From Synchiropus splendidus (Eukaryota > Chordata > Actinopteri > Syngnathiformes > Callionymidae), in contig NC_071351.1 of NCBI RefSeq assembly GCF_027744825.2, forward strand, positions 16,071,001 to 16,135,000: DNA of 64,000 bases, read 5' to 3'. The number at the start of each line of letters is the position of its first letter. The stretch's first letter is position 1. Position numbers and translations under genes: made by a program. Under the pieces are notes generated by a model. It searched no databases, had not been told where the DNA came from, and was given only the letters and a program-made list of their open reading frames with translations. Of this stretch, positions 53,999 to 64,000 are shown one piece after another.

Positions 53999-56205
53999 AC
54001 ATTTTTATGTTTGGTGTTCCGAAACCCACCTTATCTCAGGCTGAAAAGCGTTTTTGTGCATTGTGCCATAACTTTTCAGGGAAGCTTCAGAACATGAAAT
54101 TTTAACCTCCCACTATAGCAGAAAGGGTCTTTCTAGTTGTTGCACATCAAATCTAAGCTGTCTGAAGTGTTTTTCGAAAGTTATCCACATTTTTATGTTT
54201 GGTGTTCCGAAACCCACCTTATCTCAGGCTGAAAAGCGTTTTTGTGCATTGTGCCATAACTTTTCAGGGAAGCTTCAGAACATGAAATTTTAACCTCCCA
54301 CTATAGCAGAAAGGGTCTTTCTAGTAGTTGCACATCAAATCTAAGCTGTCTGAAATGTTTTTCGAAAGTTATCAACACTTTCATGTTTGGCGTTCCGAAA
54401 CCCACCTTATCTCAGGCTGAAAAGCGTTTTTGTGCATTGTGCCATAACTTTTCAGGGAAGCTTCAGAACATGAAATTTTAACCTCCCACTATAGCAGAAA
54501 GGGTCTTTCTAGTAGTTGCAGATCAAATATAAGCTGTCTGAAGTGTTTTTCGAAAGATATCAACACTTTTATGTTTAGCGTTCCGATACCCACCTTATCT
54601 CAGGCTGAAAAGCGTTTTTGTGCATTGTGCCATAACTTTTCAGGGAAGCTTCAGAACATGAAATTTTAACCTCCCGCTATAGCAGAAACGGTTTTTCTAG
54701 TAGTTGCACATCCAATATAAGCTGTCTGAAGTGTTTTTCGAAAGTTATCAACACTTTTATGTTTGGCGTTCCGAAACCCACCTTATCTCAGGCTGAAAAC
54801 GCCTTTTTACGCATTGTGCCATTACTTTTCAGGGAAGCTTCAGAACATGAAATTTTAACCTCCCGCTATAGCAGAAACGGTCTTTCTAGTAGTTGCACAT
54901 CAAATCTAAGCTGTCTGAAGTGTTTTTCGAAAGTTATCAACACGTTTATGTTTGGCGTTCCGAAACCCACCTTATCTCAGGCTGAAAAGCGTTTTTGTGC
55001 ATTGTGCCATAACTTTTCAGGGAAGCTTCAGAACATGAAATTGTAACCTCCCACTATAGCAGAAAGGGTCTTTCTAATAGTTGCACATCAAATCTAAGCT
55101 GTCTGAAGTGTTTTTCGAAAGTTATCAACACTTTTATGTTTGGCGTTCCGAAACCCACCTTATCTCAGGCTGAAAAGCGTTTTTGTGCATTGTGCCATAA
55201 CTTTTCAGGGAAGCTTCAGAACATGAAATTTTAACCTCCCACTATAGCAGAAAGGGTCTTTCTAGTAGTTGCACATCAAATCTAAGCTGTCTGAAGTGTT
55301 TTTGGAAAGTTATCAACATTTTTATGATTGGCGTTCCGAAACCCACCTTATCTCAGGCTGAAAAGCGTTTTTGTGCATTGTGCCATAACTTTTCAGGGAA
55401 GCTTCAGAACATGAAATTTTAACCTCCCACTATAGCAGAAAGGGTCTTTCTAGTAATTGCACATCAAATCTAAGCTGTCTGAAGTGTTTTTCGAAAGTTA
55501 TCACCACTTTTATGTTTGCCGTTCCGAAACCCACCTTATCTCAGGCTGAAAAGCGTTTTTGTGCATTGTGCCATAACTTTTCAGGGAAGCTTCTGAACAT
55601 GAAATTTTAACCTCCCACTATAGCAGAAAGGGTCTTTCTAGTAGTTGCACATCAAATCTAAGCTGTCTGAAGTGTTTTTCGAAAGTTATCAACACTTTTA
55701 TGTTTGGCGTTCCGAAACCCACCTTATCTCAGGCTGAAAAGCGTTTTTGTGCATTGTGCCATAACTTCTTAGGGAAGCTTCAGAACATGAAATTTTAACC
55801 TCCCACTATAGCATATAGGGTCTTTCTAGTAGGTGCACATCAAATCTAAGCAGTCTGATGTGTTTTTCGAAAGTTATTAACACTTTTATGTTTGGCGTAC
55901 CGAAACCCACCTTATCTCAGGCTGAAAAGCGTTTTTACGCATTGTGCCATCACTTTTCAGGGAAGCTTCAGAACATGAAATTTTAACCTCCCACTATAGC
56001 AGAAAGGGTCTTTCTATTAGTTGCACATCAAATCTAAGCTGTCTGAAGTGTTTTTCGAAAGTTATCAACACTTTTATATTTGGCGTTCCGAAACCCACCT
56101 TATCTCAGGCTGAAAAGCGTTTTTGTGCATTGTGCCATAACTTTTCAGGGAAGCTTCAGAACATGAAATTTTAACCTCCCACTATAGCAGAAAGGGTCTT
56201 TCTAG
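53999..56205. repeat. Heterogeneous family A segment before the A/B junction
   Basis: About twelve monomers, several carrying variants seen to the left: GATCAAATATAAGC at about 54521, CCCGCTATAGCAGAAACGG at about 54672 and 54863, TATGATTGG at about 55324, TTATCACCAC at about 55498, and GGTGCACATC with AAGCAGTC at about 55832. No repeated block longer than a few monomers was recognised and no gene is visible. Confidence 0.8.
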
Positions 56206-58462
56206 TAGTTGCACATCAAATCTAAGCTATCTGAAGTGTTTTTCGAAAGTTATCAACACGTTTATGTTTGGCGTTCCGAAACCCACCTTATCTCAGGCTG
56301 AAAACAGCTTTTTACGCATTGTGCCATTACTTTTCAGGGAAGCTTCAGAACATGAAATTTTAACCTCCCACTATAGCAGAAAGGGTCTTTCCAGTTGTTG
56401 CACATCAAATCTAAGCTGTCTGAAGTGTTTTTCGAAAGTTATCAACATTTTTATGTTTGGTGTTCCGATACCCACCTTATCTCAGGCTGAAAAGCGTTTT
56501 TGTGCATTGTGCCATAACTTTTCAGGGAAGCTTCAGAACATGAAATTTTAACCTCCCGCTATAGCAGAAAGGGTCTTTCTAGTAGTTGCACATCCAATAT
56601 AAGCTGTCTGAAGTGTTTTTCGAAAGTTATCAACACTTTTATGTTTGGCGTTCCGAAACCCACCTTATCTCAGGCTGAAAAGCGTTTTTGTGCATTGTGC
56701 CATAACTTTCCAGGGAAGCTTCAGAACATGAAATTTTAACCTCCCACTATAGCAGAAAGGGTCTTTCTAGTCGTTGCACATCAAATCTAAGCTGTCTGAA
56801 GTGTTTTTCGAAAGTTATCAACACTTTTATGTTTGGCGTTCTGAAAACCACCTTATCTCTGGCTGAAAAGCGTTTTTGTGCATTGTGCCATAACTTTTCA
56901 GGGAAGCTTCAGAACATGAAATTTTAACCTCCCACTATAGCAGAAAGGGTCTTTCTAGTAGTTGCACATCAAATCTAAGCTGTCTGAAGTGTTTTTCGAA
57001 AGTTATCAACACTTTTATGTTTGGCGTTCCGAAACCCACCTTATCTCAGGCTAAAAAGCGTTTTTGTGCATTGTGCCATAACTTTTCAGGGAAGCTTCAG
57101 AACATAAAATTTTAACCTCCCACTATAGCAGAAAGGGTCTTTCTAGTAGTTGCACATCAAATCTAAGCTGTCTGAAGTGTTTTTCGAAAGTTATCAACAT
57201 TTTTATGTTTGGCGTTCCAGAATCGACCTTAACTCAGGCTGAAAACGCGTTGTCTGCATTGTGCCATAACTTTGCATGGAAGCTTCCGAACATGAAATTT
57301 TAACCTCCCACTTATGCAGAAAGGGTCTTTCTAGTAGTTGCACATCAAATATAAGCTGTCTGAAGTGTTTTTCGAAAGTTATCAACATTTGTATGTTTGA
57401 CGTTCCGGAATCAACCTTATCCCAGGATGAAAATGCGTTTTCTGCATTGTCCCATAACTTTCCGGGGAAGCTTCAGAACATGAAATTTTCACCTCCCACT
57501 ATAGCAGAAAGGGTCTTTCTAGTAGTTGCACATCAAATCTAAGCTGTTTGAAGTGTTGTTCGAAAGTTATCAACATTTTTACGTTTGGCGTTCGGGAATC
57601 GACCTTATCTCAGGATGAAAATGCGTTTTCTGCATTGTGCCATAACTTTCCGAGGAAGCTTCAGAACATGAAATTTTGACCTCCCACTATAGCAGAAAGG
57701 GTCTTTCTAGTAGTTGCACATCAAATCTAAGCTGTCTGAAGTGTTTTTCGAAAGTTATCAACATTTTTATGTTTGGCGTTCCAGAATCGACCTTAACTCA
57801 GGCTGAAAACGCGTTGTCTGCATTGTGCCATAACTTTGCATGGAAGCTTCCGAACATGAAATTTTAACCTCCCACTTATGCAGAAAGGGTCTTTCTAGTA
57901 GTTGCACATCAAATATAAGCTGTCTGAAGTGTTTTTCGAAAGTTATCAACATTTGTATGTTTGACGTTCCGGAATCAACCTTATCCCAGGATGAAAATGC
58001 GTTTTCTGCATTGTCCCATAACTTTCCGGGGAAGCTTCAGAACATGAAATTTTCACCTCCCACTATAGCAGAAAGGGTCTTTCTAGTAGTTGCACATCAA
58101 ATCTAAGCTGTTTGAAGTGTTGTTCCAAAGTTATCAACATTTTTACGTTTGGCGTTTCGGAACCCACCTTATCTCAGGCTGAAAACGCATTTTCTGCATT
58201 GTGCCATAACTTCTCTCGGAAGCTTCTGAAGATGAAATGTTCACCTCCCACTATAGTAGAAAGGGTCTTTCTAGTAGATGCACATCAAATCTAAGCTGTC
58301 TGAAGTGTTTTTCCAAAGTTATCAACATTTTTATGTTTGGCGTTCCGGAATCGACCTTATCTCAGGCTGAAAACGCGTTTTACGCATTGTGCCATAACTT
58401 TGCAGGGAAGCTTCAGAACATGAAATTTTCAGGTCCCACTATAGCAGAAAGGGTCTTTCTAT
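56206..58462. repeat. 2257-bp, 12-monomer unit, copy 1, spanning the A/B junction
   Basis: It starts with AAGCTATCTGAAG and ACACGTTTATG and ends with TTTTCAGGTCCC and TCTATTAG. The first five or so monomers are family A and the rest are family B. The unit is repeated directly at 58463-60719. Edges are set by G56205/T58462 on the left and by the loss of CTATCTG at about 60741 on the right. One difference was seen: G57562 versus C59819. Confidence 0.92.
57115..58242. repeat. Family B trimer doublet (2 x 564 bp) inside the 2257-bp unit
   Basis: 57115-57678 and 57679-58242 are offset by exactly three monomers. They agree from 57115 to about 57591 apart from G57562/C58126, then diverge (GTTCGGGAATCG versus GTTTCGGAACCC). 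Markers are CCAGAATCGACC with TTAACTCAGG, GCGTTGTCTGC, TTTGCATGGAAGCTTCCG, CACTTATGCAG, ATTTGTATG and CCTTATCCCAGG. The same doublet recurs at +2257. Confidence 0.88.
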
Positions 58463-60719
58463 TAGTTGCACATCAAATCTAAGCTATCTGAAGTGTTTTT
58501 CGAAAGTTATCAACACGTTTATGTTTGGCGTTCCGAAACCCACCTTATCTCAGGCTGAAAACAGCTTTTTACGCATTGTGCCATTACTTTTCAGGGAAGC
58601 TTCAGAACATGAAATTTTAACCTCCCACTATAGCAGAAAGGGTCTTTCCAGTTGTTGCACATCAAATCTAAGCTGTCTGAAGTGTTTTTCGAAAGTTATC
58701 AACATTTTTATGTTTGGTGTTCCGATACCCACCTTATCTCAGGCTGAAAAGCGTTTTTGTGCATTGTGCCATAACTTTTCAGGGAAGCTTCAGAACATGA
58801 AATTTTAACCTCCCGCTATAGCAGAAAGGGTCTTTCTAGTAGTTGCACATCCAATATAAGCTGTCTGAAGTGTTTTTCGAAAGTTATCAACACTTTTATG
58901 TTTGGCGTTCCGAAACCCACCTTATCTCAGGCTGAAAAGCGTTTTTGTGCATTGTGCCATAACTTTCCAGGGAAGCTTCAGAACATGAAATTTTAACCTC
59001 CCACTATAGCAGAAAGGGTCTTTCTAGTCGTTGCACATCAAATCTAAGCTGTCTGAAGTGTTTTTCGAAAGTTATCAACACTTTTATGTTTGGCGTTCTG
59101 AAAACCACCTTATCTCTGGCTGAAAAGCGTTTTTGTGCATTGTGCCATAACTTTTCAGGGAAGCTTCAGAACATGAAATTTTAACCTCCCACTATAGCAG
59201 AAAGGGTCTTTCTAGTAGTTGCACATCAAATCTAAGCTGTCTGAAGTGTTTTTCGAAAGTTATCAACACTTTTATGTTTGGCGTTCCGAAACCCACCTTA
59301 TCTCAGGCTAAAAAGCGTTTTTGTGCATTGTGCCATAACTTTTCAGGGAAGCTTCAGAACATAAAATTTTAACCTCCCACTATAGCAGAAAGGGTCTTTC
59401 TAGTAGTTGCACATCAAATCTAAGCTGTCTGAAGTGTTTTTCGAAAGTTATCAACATTTTTATGTTTGGCGTTCCAGAATCGACCTTAACTCAGGCTGAA
59501 AACGCGTTGTCTGCATTGTGCCATAACTTTGCATGGAAGCTTCCGAACATGAAATTTTAACCTCCCACTTATGCAGAAAGGGTCTTTCTAGTAGTTGCAC
59601 ATCAAATATAAGCTGTCTGAAGTGTTTTTCGAAAGTTATCAACATTTGTATGTTTGACGTTCCGGAATCAACCTTATCCCAGGATGAAAATGCGTTTTCT
59701 GCATTGTCCCATAACTTTCCGGGGAAGCTTCAGAACATGAAATTTTCACCTCCCACTATAGCAGAAAGGGTCTTTCTAGTAGTTGCACATCAAATCTAAG
59801 CTGTTTGAAGTGTTGTTCCAAAGTTATCAACATTTTTACGTTTGGCGTTCGGGAATCGACCTTATCTCAGGATGAAAATGCGTTTTCTGCATTGTGCCAT
59901 AACTTTCCGAGGAAGCTTCAGAACATGAAATTTTGACCTCCCACTATAGCAGAAAGGGTCTTTCTAGTAGTTGCACATCAAATCTAAGCTGTCTGAAGTG
60001 TTTTTCGAAAGTTATCAACATTTTTATGTTTGGCGTTCCAGAATCGACCTTAACTCAGGCTGAAAACGCGTTGTCTGCATTGTGCCATAACTTTGCATGG
60101 AAGCTTCCGAACATGAAATTTTAACCTCCCACTTATGCAGAAAGGGTCTTTCTAGTAGTTGCACATCAAATATAAGCTGTCTGAAGTGTTTTTCGAAAGT
60201 TATCAACATTTGTATGTTTGACGTTCCGGAATCAACCTTATCCCAGGATGAAAATGCGTTTTCTGCATTGTCCCATAACTTTCCGGGGAAGCTTCAGAAC
60301 ATGAAATTTTCACCTCCCACTATAGCAGAAAGGGTCTTTCTAGTAGTTGCACATCAAATCTAAGCTGTTTGAAGTGTTGTTCCAAAGTTATCAACATTTT
60401 TACGTTTGGCGTTTCGGAACCCACCTTATCTCAGGCTGAAAACGCATTTTCTGCATTGTGCCATAACTTCTCTCGGAAGCTTCTGAAGATGAAATGTTCA
60501 CCTCCCACTATAGTAGAAAGGGTCTTTCTAGTAGATGCACATCAAATCTAAGCTGTCTGAAGTGTTTTTCCAAAGTTATCAACATTTTTATGTTTGGCGT
60601 TCCGGAATCGACCTTATCTCAGGCTGAAAACGCGTTTTACGCATTGTGCCATAACTTTGCAGGGAAGCTTCAGAACATGAAATTTTCAGGTCCCACTATA
60701 GCAGAAAGGGTCTTTCTAT
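58463..60719. repeat. 2257-bp, 12-monomer unit, copy 2
   Basis: Direct tandem copy of 56206-58462. It brings family A monomers back (58463 to about 59370) after family B has already appeared, giving an A-B-A-B order. At 59819 it has C, agreeing with the other GTTGTTCCAAAG monomers, so the G at 57562 in copy 1 is the derived base or an error. Confidence 0.92.
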
Positions 60720-60741
60720 TAGTTGCACATCAAATCTAAGC

Positions 60742-62909
60742 TGTCTGAAGTGTTTTTCGAAAGTTATCAACATTTTTATGTTTGGCGTTCCGGAATCGAA
60801 CTTATCTCAGGATGAAAAATCGTTTTCTGCATTGTCCCATAACTTTCCAGGGAAGCTTCAGAACATGAAATTTTGGCCTCCCATTATAGCAGAAAGGGTC
60901 TTTCTAGTAGTTGCACATAAAATCCAAGCTGTCTGAAGTGTTTTTCGAAAGTTATCAACATTTATATGTTTGGCGTTCCGTAATCGACCTTATCTCACGA
61001 TGAAAAATCGTTTTCTGCATTGTGCCATAACTTCTCAGGGAAGCTTCACAACATGAAATGTTCACCTCCCACTATAACAGAAAGGGTCTTTCTAGTAGTT
61101 GCACATCAAATCGAAGCTGTCTGAAGTGTTTTTCCAAAGTTATCAACATTTTTATGTTTGGCGTTCCGGAATCGACCATATCTCAGGTTGAAAACGTGTT
61201 TTATGCATTGTGCCATAACTTCTCAGGAAAGCTTCAGAACATGAAATGTTCACCTCCCACTATAGCAGAAAGGGTCTTTCTAGTAGTTGCACATCAAATC
61301 TAAGCTGTCTGAAGAGTTTTTCGAAAGTTATCAACATTTTTATGTTTGGCGTTCCGTAATCGACCTTATCTCATGATGAAAAATCGTTTTCTGCATTGTC
61401 CCATAACTTTTCAGGGAAGCTTCAGAAAATGAAATTTTCAGCTCCCACTACAGCAGAAATGGTTTTTCTAACAGTTGCACATCAAATCTAAGCTGTCTGA
61501 AGTGTTTTTCGAAGGTTATCAACATTTTTATGTTTGGCGTTCCGGAATCGACCTTATCTCAGGATGAAAATGCGTTTTCTGCATTGTCCCATAACTTTCC
61601 GGGGAAGCTTCAGAACAAGAAATTATAACCTCCCACTATAGCAGAAAGGGTCTTTCTAGTAGTTGCACATCAAATCTAAGCTGTCTGAAGTGTTTTTCGA
61701 AAGTTATCAAGATTTTTATGTTTGGCGTTCCAGAATCGACCTTATCTCAGGCTGAAAACCCGTTGTCTGCATTGTGCCATAACTTTGCATGGAAGCTTCC
61801 GAACATGAAATTTTAACCTCCCACTTATGCAGAAAGGGTCTTTCTAGTAGTTGCACATCAAATCTAAGCTGTCTGAAGTGTTTTTCGAAAGTTATCAACA
61901 TTTTTATGTTTGGCGTTCCGGAATCGACCTTATCTCAGGATGAAAATGCGTTTTCTGCATTGTCCCATAACTTTCCGGGGAAGCTTCAGAACATGAAATT
62001 TTGACCTCCCACTATAGCAGAAAGGGTCTTTCTAGTAGTTGCACATCAAATCTAAGCTGTTTGAAGTGTTGTTCCAAAGTTATCAACATTTTTACGTTTG
62101 GCGTTTCGGAACCCACCTTATCTCAGGCTGAAAACGCGTTTTCTGCATTGTGCCATAACTTCTCAGGGAAGCTTCAGAAGATGAAATTTTCACCTCCCAC
62201 TGTAGCAGAAAGGGTCTTTCTAGTAGTTGCACATCAAATCTAAGCTGTCTGAAGTGTTGTTCCAAAGTTATCAACATTTTTACGCTTGGCGTTGCGGAAC
62301 CCACCTTATCTCAAGCTGAAAACGCGTTTTCTGGATTGTGCCATAGCTTCTCAGGGAAGCTTCAGAACATGAAATGTTCACCTCCCACTATAGCAGAAAG
62401 GGTCTTTCTAGTAGTTGCACATCAAATCTAAGCTGTCTGAAGTGTTTTTCGAAAGTTATCAACATTTTTACATTTGGCGTTCCGGAACCCACCTTATCTC
62501 AAGCTGAAAACGCGTTTTCTGCATTGTGCCATAACTTTGCAGAGAAGCTTCAGAACATGAAATGTTCACCTCCCACAATAGCAGAAAGGGTCTTTCTAGT
62601 AGTTGCACATCAAATCTAAGCTGTCTGAAGTGTTTTTCGAAGGTTATCAACATTTTTATGTTTGGCGTTCCGGAATCGACCTTATCTCAGGATGAAAATG
62701 CGTTTTCTGCATTGTCCCATAACTTTCCGGGGAAGCTTCAGAACATGAAATTTTGACCTCCCACTATAGCAGAAAGGGTCTTTCTAGTAGTTGCACATCA
62801 AATCTAAGCTGTGTGAAGTGTTTTTCGAAAGTTATCAAGATTTTTATGTTTGGCGTTCCAGAATCTACCTTATCTCAGGCTGAAAACGCGTTGTCTGCAT
62901 TGTGCCATA
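60742..62909. repeat. Family B satellite monomers
   Basis: The period is still about 188 bp and the orientation unchanged, but the sequence is a distinct subfamily. Typical changes are AACATTTTTATG for AACACTTTTATG, GTTCCGGAATCGACC for GTTCCGAAACCCACC, GATGAAAATGCGTTTTCTGC for GCTGAAAAGCGTTTTTGTGC, and TTCCGGGGAAGC for TTTCAGGGAAGC. The change to TTCCGGAA creates an 8-bp palindrome and a CCGG site that family A lacks. Related monomers recur about six units apart, for example GAAGGTTATC at 61511 and 62639. Confidence 0.9.
62906..62909. repeat. Target-site duplication, left copy (CATA)
   Basis: CATA of the monomer's GTGCCATAAC, immediately before the inserted element. The matching copy is at 63647-63650. 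Confidence 0.7.
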
Positions 62910-63646
62910 TGTGGGCGAAAAAAACAGAACTGGACAACAAATAACGTTTGGGATCGTTTATCTATTAGATCCTCATAGGATTTTTTACATAATAACAAAA
63001 AGATGAAGAAAATGAACCTGACACACTAAAACAAACCGGTAGTGGTATTGCAGAGGACACTTCTACAAATTAAAACAACACAACACCACATTACACACGG
63101 AACAAATAACATATGAACATATGGACCGCTAACCTACTTCTCTTTTGTTTGAACCGCTCTTAATCACACACGTGTGTCTGCTCCCGTTCACTCTTTTAAA
63201 TGAAACACACGACATGAACATGACGACACGTAACATTACGGGTAACATAGTTGAACACGCACGAAACACTCAATTACACATAGCAAACATGAACAAAACA
63301 AAACTATCTTATCTAAACACCGTATCCCTCATATACATGTGCGTCACGCATCTGCACTCCGAAACTTCTTCGAACTAAAAATGACGATCAATATTTTGTT
63401 AAACACCTAAAATACAACATGGTTCACACATATTAATCACTTACGTTTTCTTATGATGCAGGATGACAAAACACTGAACACACCGACGTAGACTTCAGCA
63501 CTCATTCTCTGCAGGCTGCTCAGACTGACGTAATGACGCAACACACGCACATAACACGGTGACATCTATAACTTTGTTAAAGTAACACTGACACGGGACG
63601 GTAACATTCAAATAATAACATTAACAACATTTTCCAACTGGTTACA
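62910..63646. mobile_element. Solo LTR-like insertion (737 bp) within the satellite
   Basis: The only non-satellite sequence in the window. It begins TGTGGGCG and ends GGTTACA, the TGT...ACA ends typical of LTR retroelements. It is flanked by a 4-bp direct repeat, CATA. Removing the element and one CATA restores a normal monomer that matches intact family B copies at about 61765-61830 and 57250-57320, so the empty-site structure is visible in the window. No second LTR, primer-binding site, polypurine tract or retroelement protein is present, as expected for a solo LTR left by LTR-LTR recombination. The element is rich in A, T and ACAC steps. On the minus strand a GTAAGTG (63438-63444) resembles a splice donor; on the plus strand ATTAAA lies at about 63068. 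Orientation is therefore unresolved. A 4-bp duplication is compatible with Ty3/gypsy-type or some endogenous-retrovirus-type elements; the family was not identified. It could also be another insertion with coincidental ends. Confidence 0.68.
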
Positions 63647-63650
63647 CATA
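63647..63650. repeat. Target-site duplication, right copy (CATA)
   Basis: CATA immediately after GGTTACA and before ACTTTGCATGG, which continues the interrupted monomer. Confidence 0.7.
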
Positions 63651-64000
63651 ACTTTGCATGGAAGCTTCCGAACATGAAATTTTAACCTCCCACTTATGCA
63701 GAAAGGGTCTTTCTAGTAGTTGCACATCAAATCTAAGCTGTCTGAAGTGTTTTTCGAAAGTTATCAACATTTTTATGTTTGGCGTTCCGGAATCGACCTT
63801 ATCTCATGATGAAAAATCGTTTTCTGCATTGTCCCATAACTTTTCAGGGAAGCTTCAGAACATGAAATTTTGACCTCCCACTATAGCAGAAAGGGTCTTT
63901 CTAGTAGTTGCACATCAAATCTAAGCTGTCTGAAGTGTTTTTCGAAAGTTATCAACATTTTTACATTTGGCGTTCCGGAACCCACCTTATCTCAAGCTGA
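63647..64000. repeat. Family B satellite resumes to the window end
   Basis: The interrupted monomer continues with ACTTTGCATGGAAGC and CACTTATGCAG in the same orientation and phase as before the insertion, followed by one complete and one partial monomer with CCGGAATCGACC, TCATGATGAAAAATCG and CCGGAACCCACC. The array continues beyond the window. Confidence 0.95.

Larger units (their letters stand above)
1..62909. repeat. Tandem satellite array, ~188-bp monomer, uninterrupted for 62.9 kb
   Basis: The same unit recurs head to tail with a period of 188 bp. The motif ATCAAATCTAAG starts at 1, 189 and 377 and continues at that spacing throughout. Individual monomers are typically 187-189 bp, with a few near 178-180. 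Every monomer I followed has the same orientation and I saw no inverted segment. The commonest monomer is about 39% G+C and carries four CpGs, one HindIII site and one TTTCGAAA palindrome. Over this span I see no other transposon, unique sequence or gene. Tandem arrays of nucleosome-scale monomers are typical of centromeric and pericentromeric heterochromatin; placing this array there is inference. The satellite family was not recognised by name. Confidence 0.98.

Noticed and set aside
1..62909. CENP-B box in the monomer
   Set aside because: I compared the TTCG-containing stretches on both strands with NTTCGNNNNANNCGGGN. The TTCG cores are present, but the required A and CGGG do not line up in the common A or B monomer.
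1353..62944. Dozens of open frames of 60-105 codons on both strands, many encoding the same peptide
   Set aside because: They are translations of one satellite monomer. The period of 188 is not a multiple of three, so each frame closes within one or two monomers, and longer ones occur only where a small indel changes the phase. Both strands give equally good frames, and no start context, splice signals or known domain is seen.
63145..63378. 77-codon open frame within the LTR-like block
   Set aside because: It has no recognisable domain, lies in low-complexity sequence rich in A, T and ACAC steps, and LTRs often contain chance open frames of this size.
62910..63646. DNA transposon or MITE instead of an LTR
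   Set aside because: The ends TGTGGGCG and (reverse complement) TGTAACC share only TGT, so there is no real terminal inverted repeat. TGT...ACA with a 4-bp duplication fits an LTR better. A repeat-library search would decide.
62910..63646. Full-length retroelement or endogenous virus
   Set aside because: Only 737 bp is present, with no second LTR, no primer-binding site and no gag, pol or env-like coding sequence.
1..64000. CRISPR-like regular repeats
   Set aside because: The repeating unit is the whole 188 bp, with no alternation of short repeats and unique spacers and no associated genes.
1..64000. tRNA, rRNA or other structured RNA genes
   Set aside because: No cloverleaf-like arms, A/B box pairs or rRNA-like conserved stretches were recognised in either the satellite or the inserted block.
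1..64000. A new gene system such as a defence island or biosynthetic cluster
   Set aside because: There are no genes to form one. The whole window is explained by a satellite array plus one LTR-like insertion.

Overview
The window is eukaryotic satellite DNA. About 63.3 kb of the 64 kb is one head-to-tail array of a roughly 188-bp, AT-rich monomer (the commonest version has 74 G/C in 188 bases, about 39%). All copies run in the same direction, about 336 in total. A single block of unrelated sequence interrupts it, 737 bp at 62910-63646, and it has the ends of a solo LTR retroelement. I find no supportable protein-coding gene, rRNA, tRNA, CRISPR array, operon or bacterial signal. Long homogeneous arrays of this kind usually lie in centromeric, pericentromeric or other heterochromatin. 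The sequence alone does not tell me the species or the chromosomal position.

Layout. 1-14565: heterogeneous monomers, with a local dimer duplication (9001-9752) and a variant trimer present three times (8441, 11262, 13893). 14566-33017: two direct tandem copies of a 9226-bp block of about 49 monomers, with no difference at any diagnostic variant I compared. 33038-39650: a mosaic of monomers that also occur in the 9226-bp block, in new order. 39650-42450: an 8-monomer unit (1504-bp offset) present twice, with patchy divergence. 42455-49631: heterogeneous. 49632-53998: a 1545-bp segment present twice at an offset of 2822 bp, with a 565-bp trimer doublet inside. 54000-56205: heterogeneous. 56206-60719: two copies of a 2257-bp, 12-monomer unit that straddles the junction between the main monomer family (A) and a second, diverged family (B). 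60742-62909 and 63647-64000: family B monomers on either side of the LTR-like insertion.

Nothing here works as a gene system. The content is a record of satellite evolution: unequal exchange or replication-based amplification at several scales (2, 3, 5, 8, 12, 15 and 49 monomers), conversion-like shuffling of diagnostic variants, and one later retroelement insertion. Short open frames of 60-105 codons recur on both strands because the same monomer is repeated, and I do not treat them as genes. The two observations most worth following up are the 49-monomer duplication, which is either very recent or an assembly error, and the LTR-like insertion with a 4-bp target duplication and an intact paralogous empty site.
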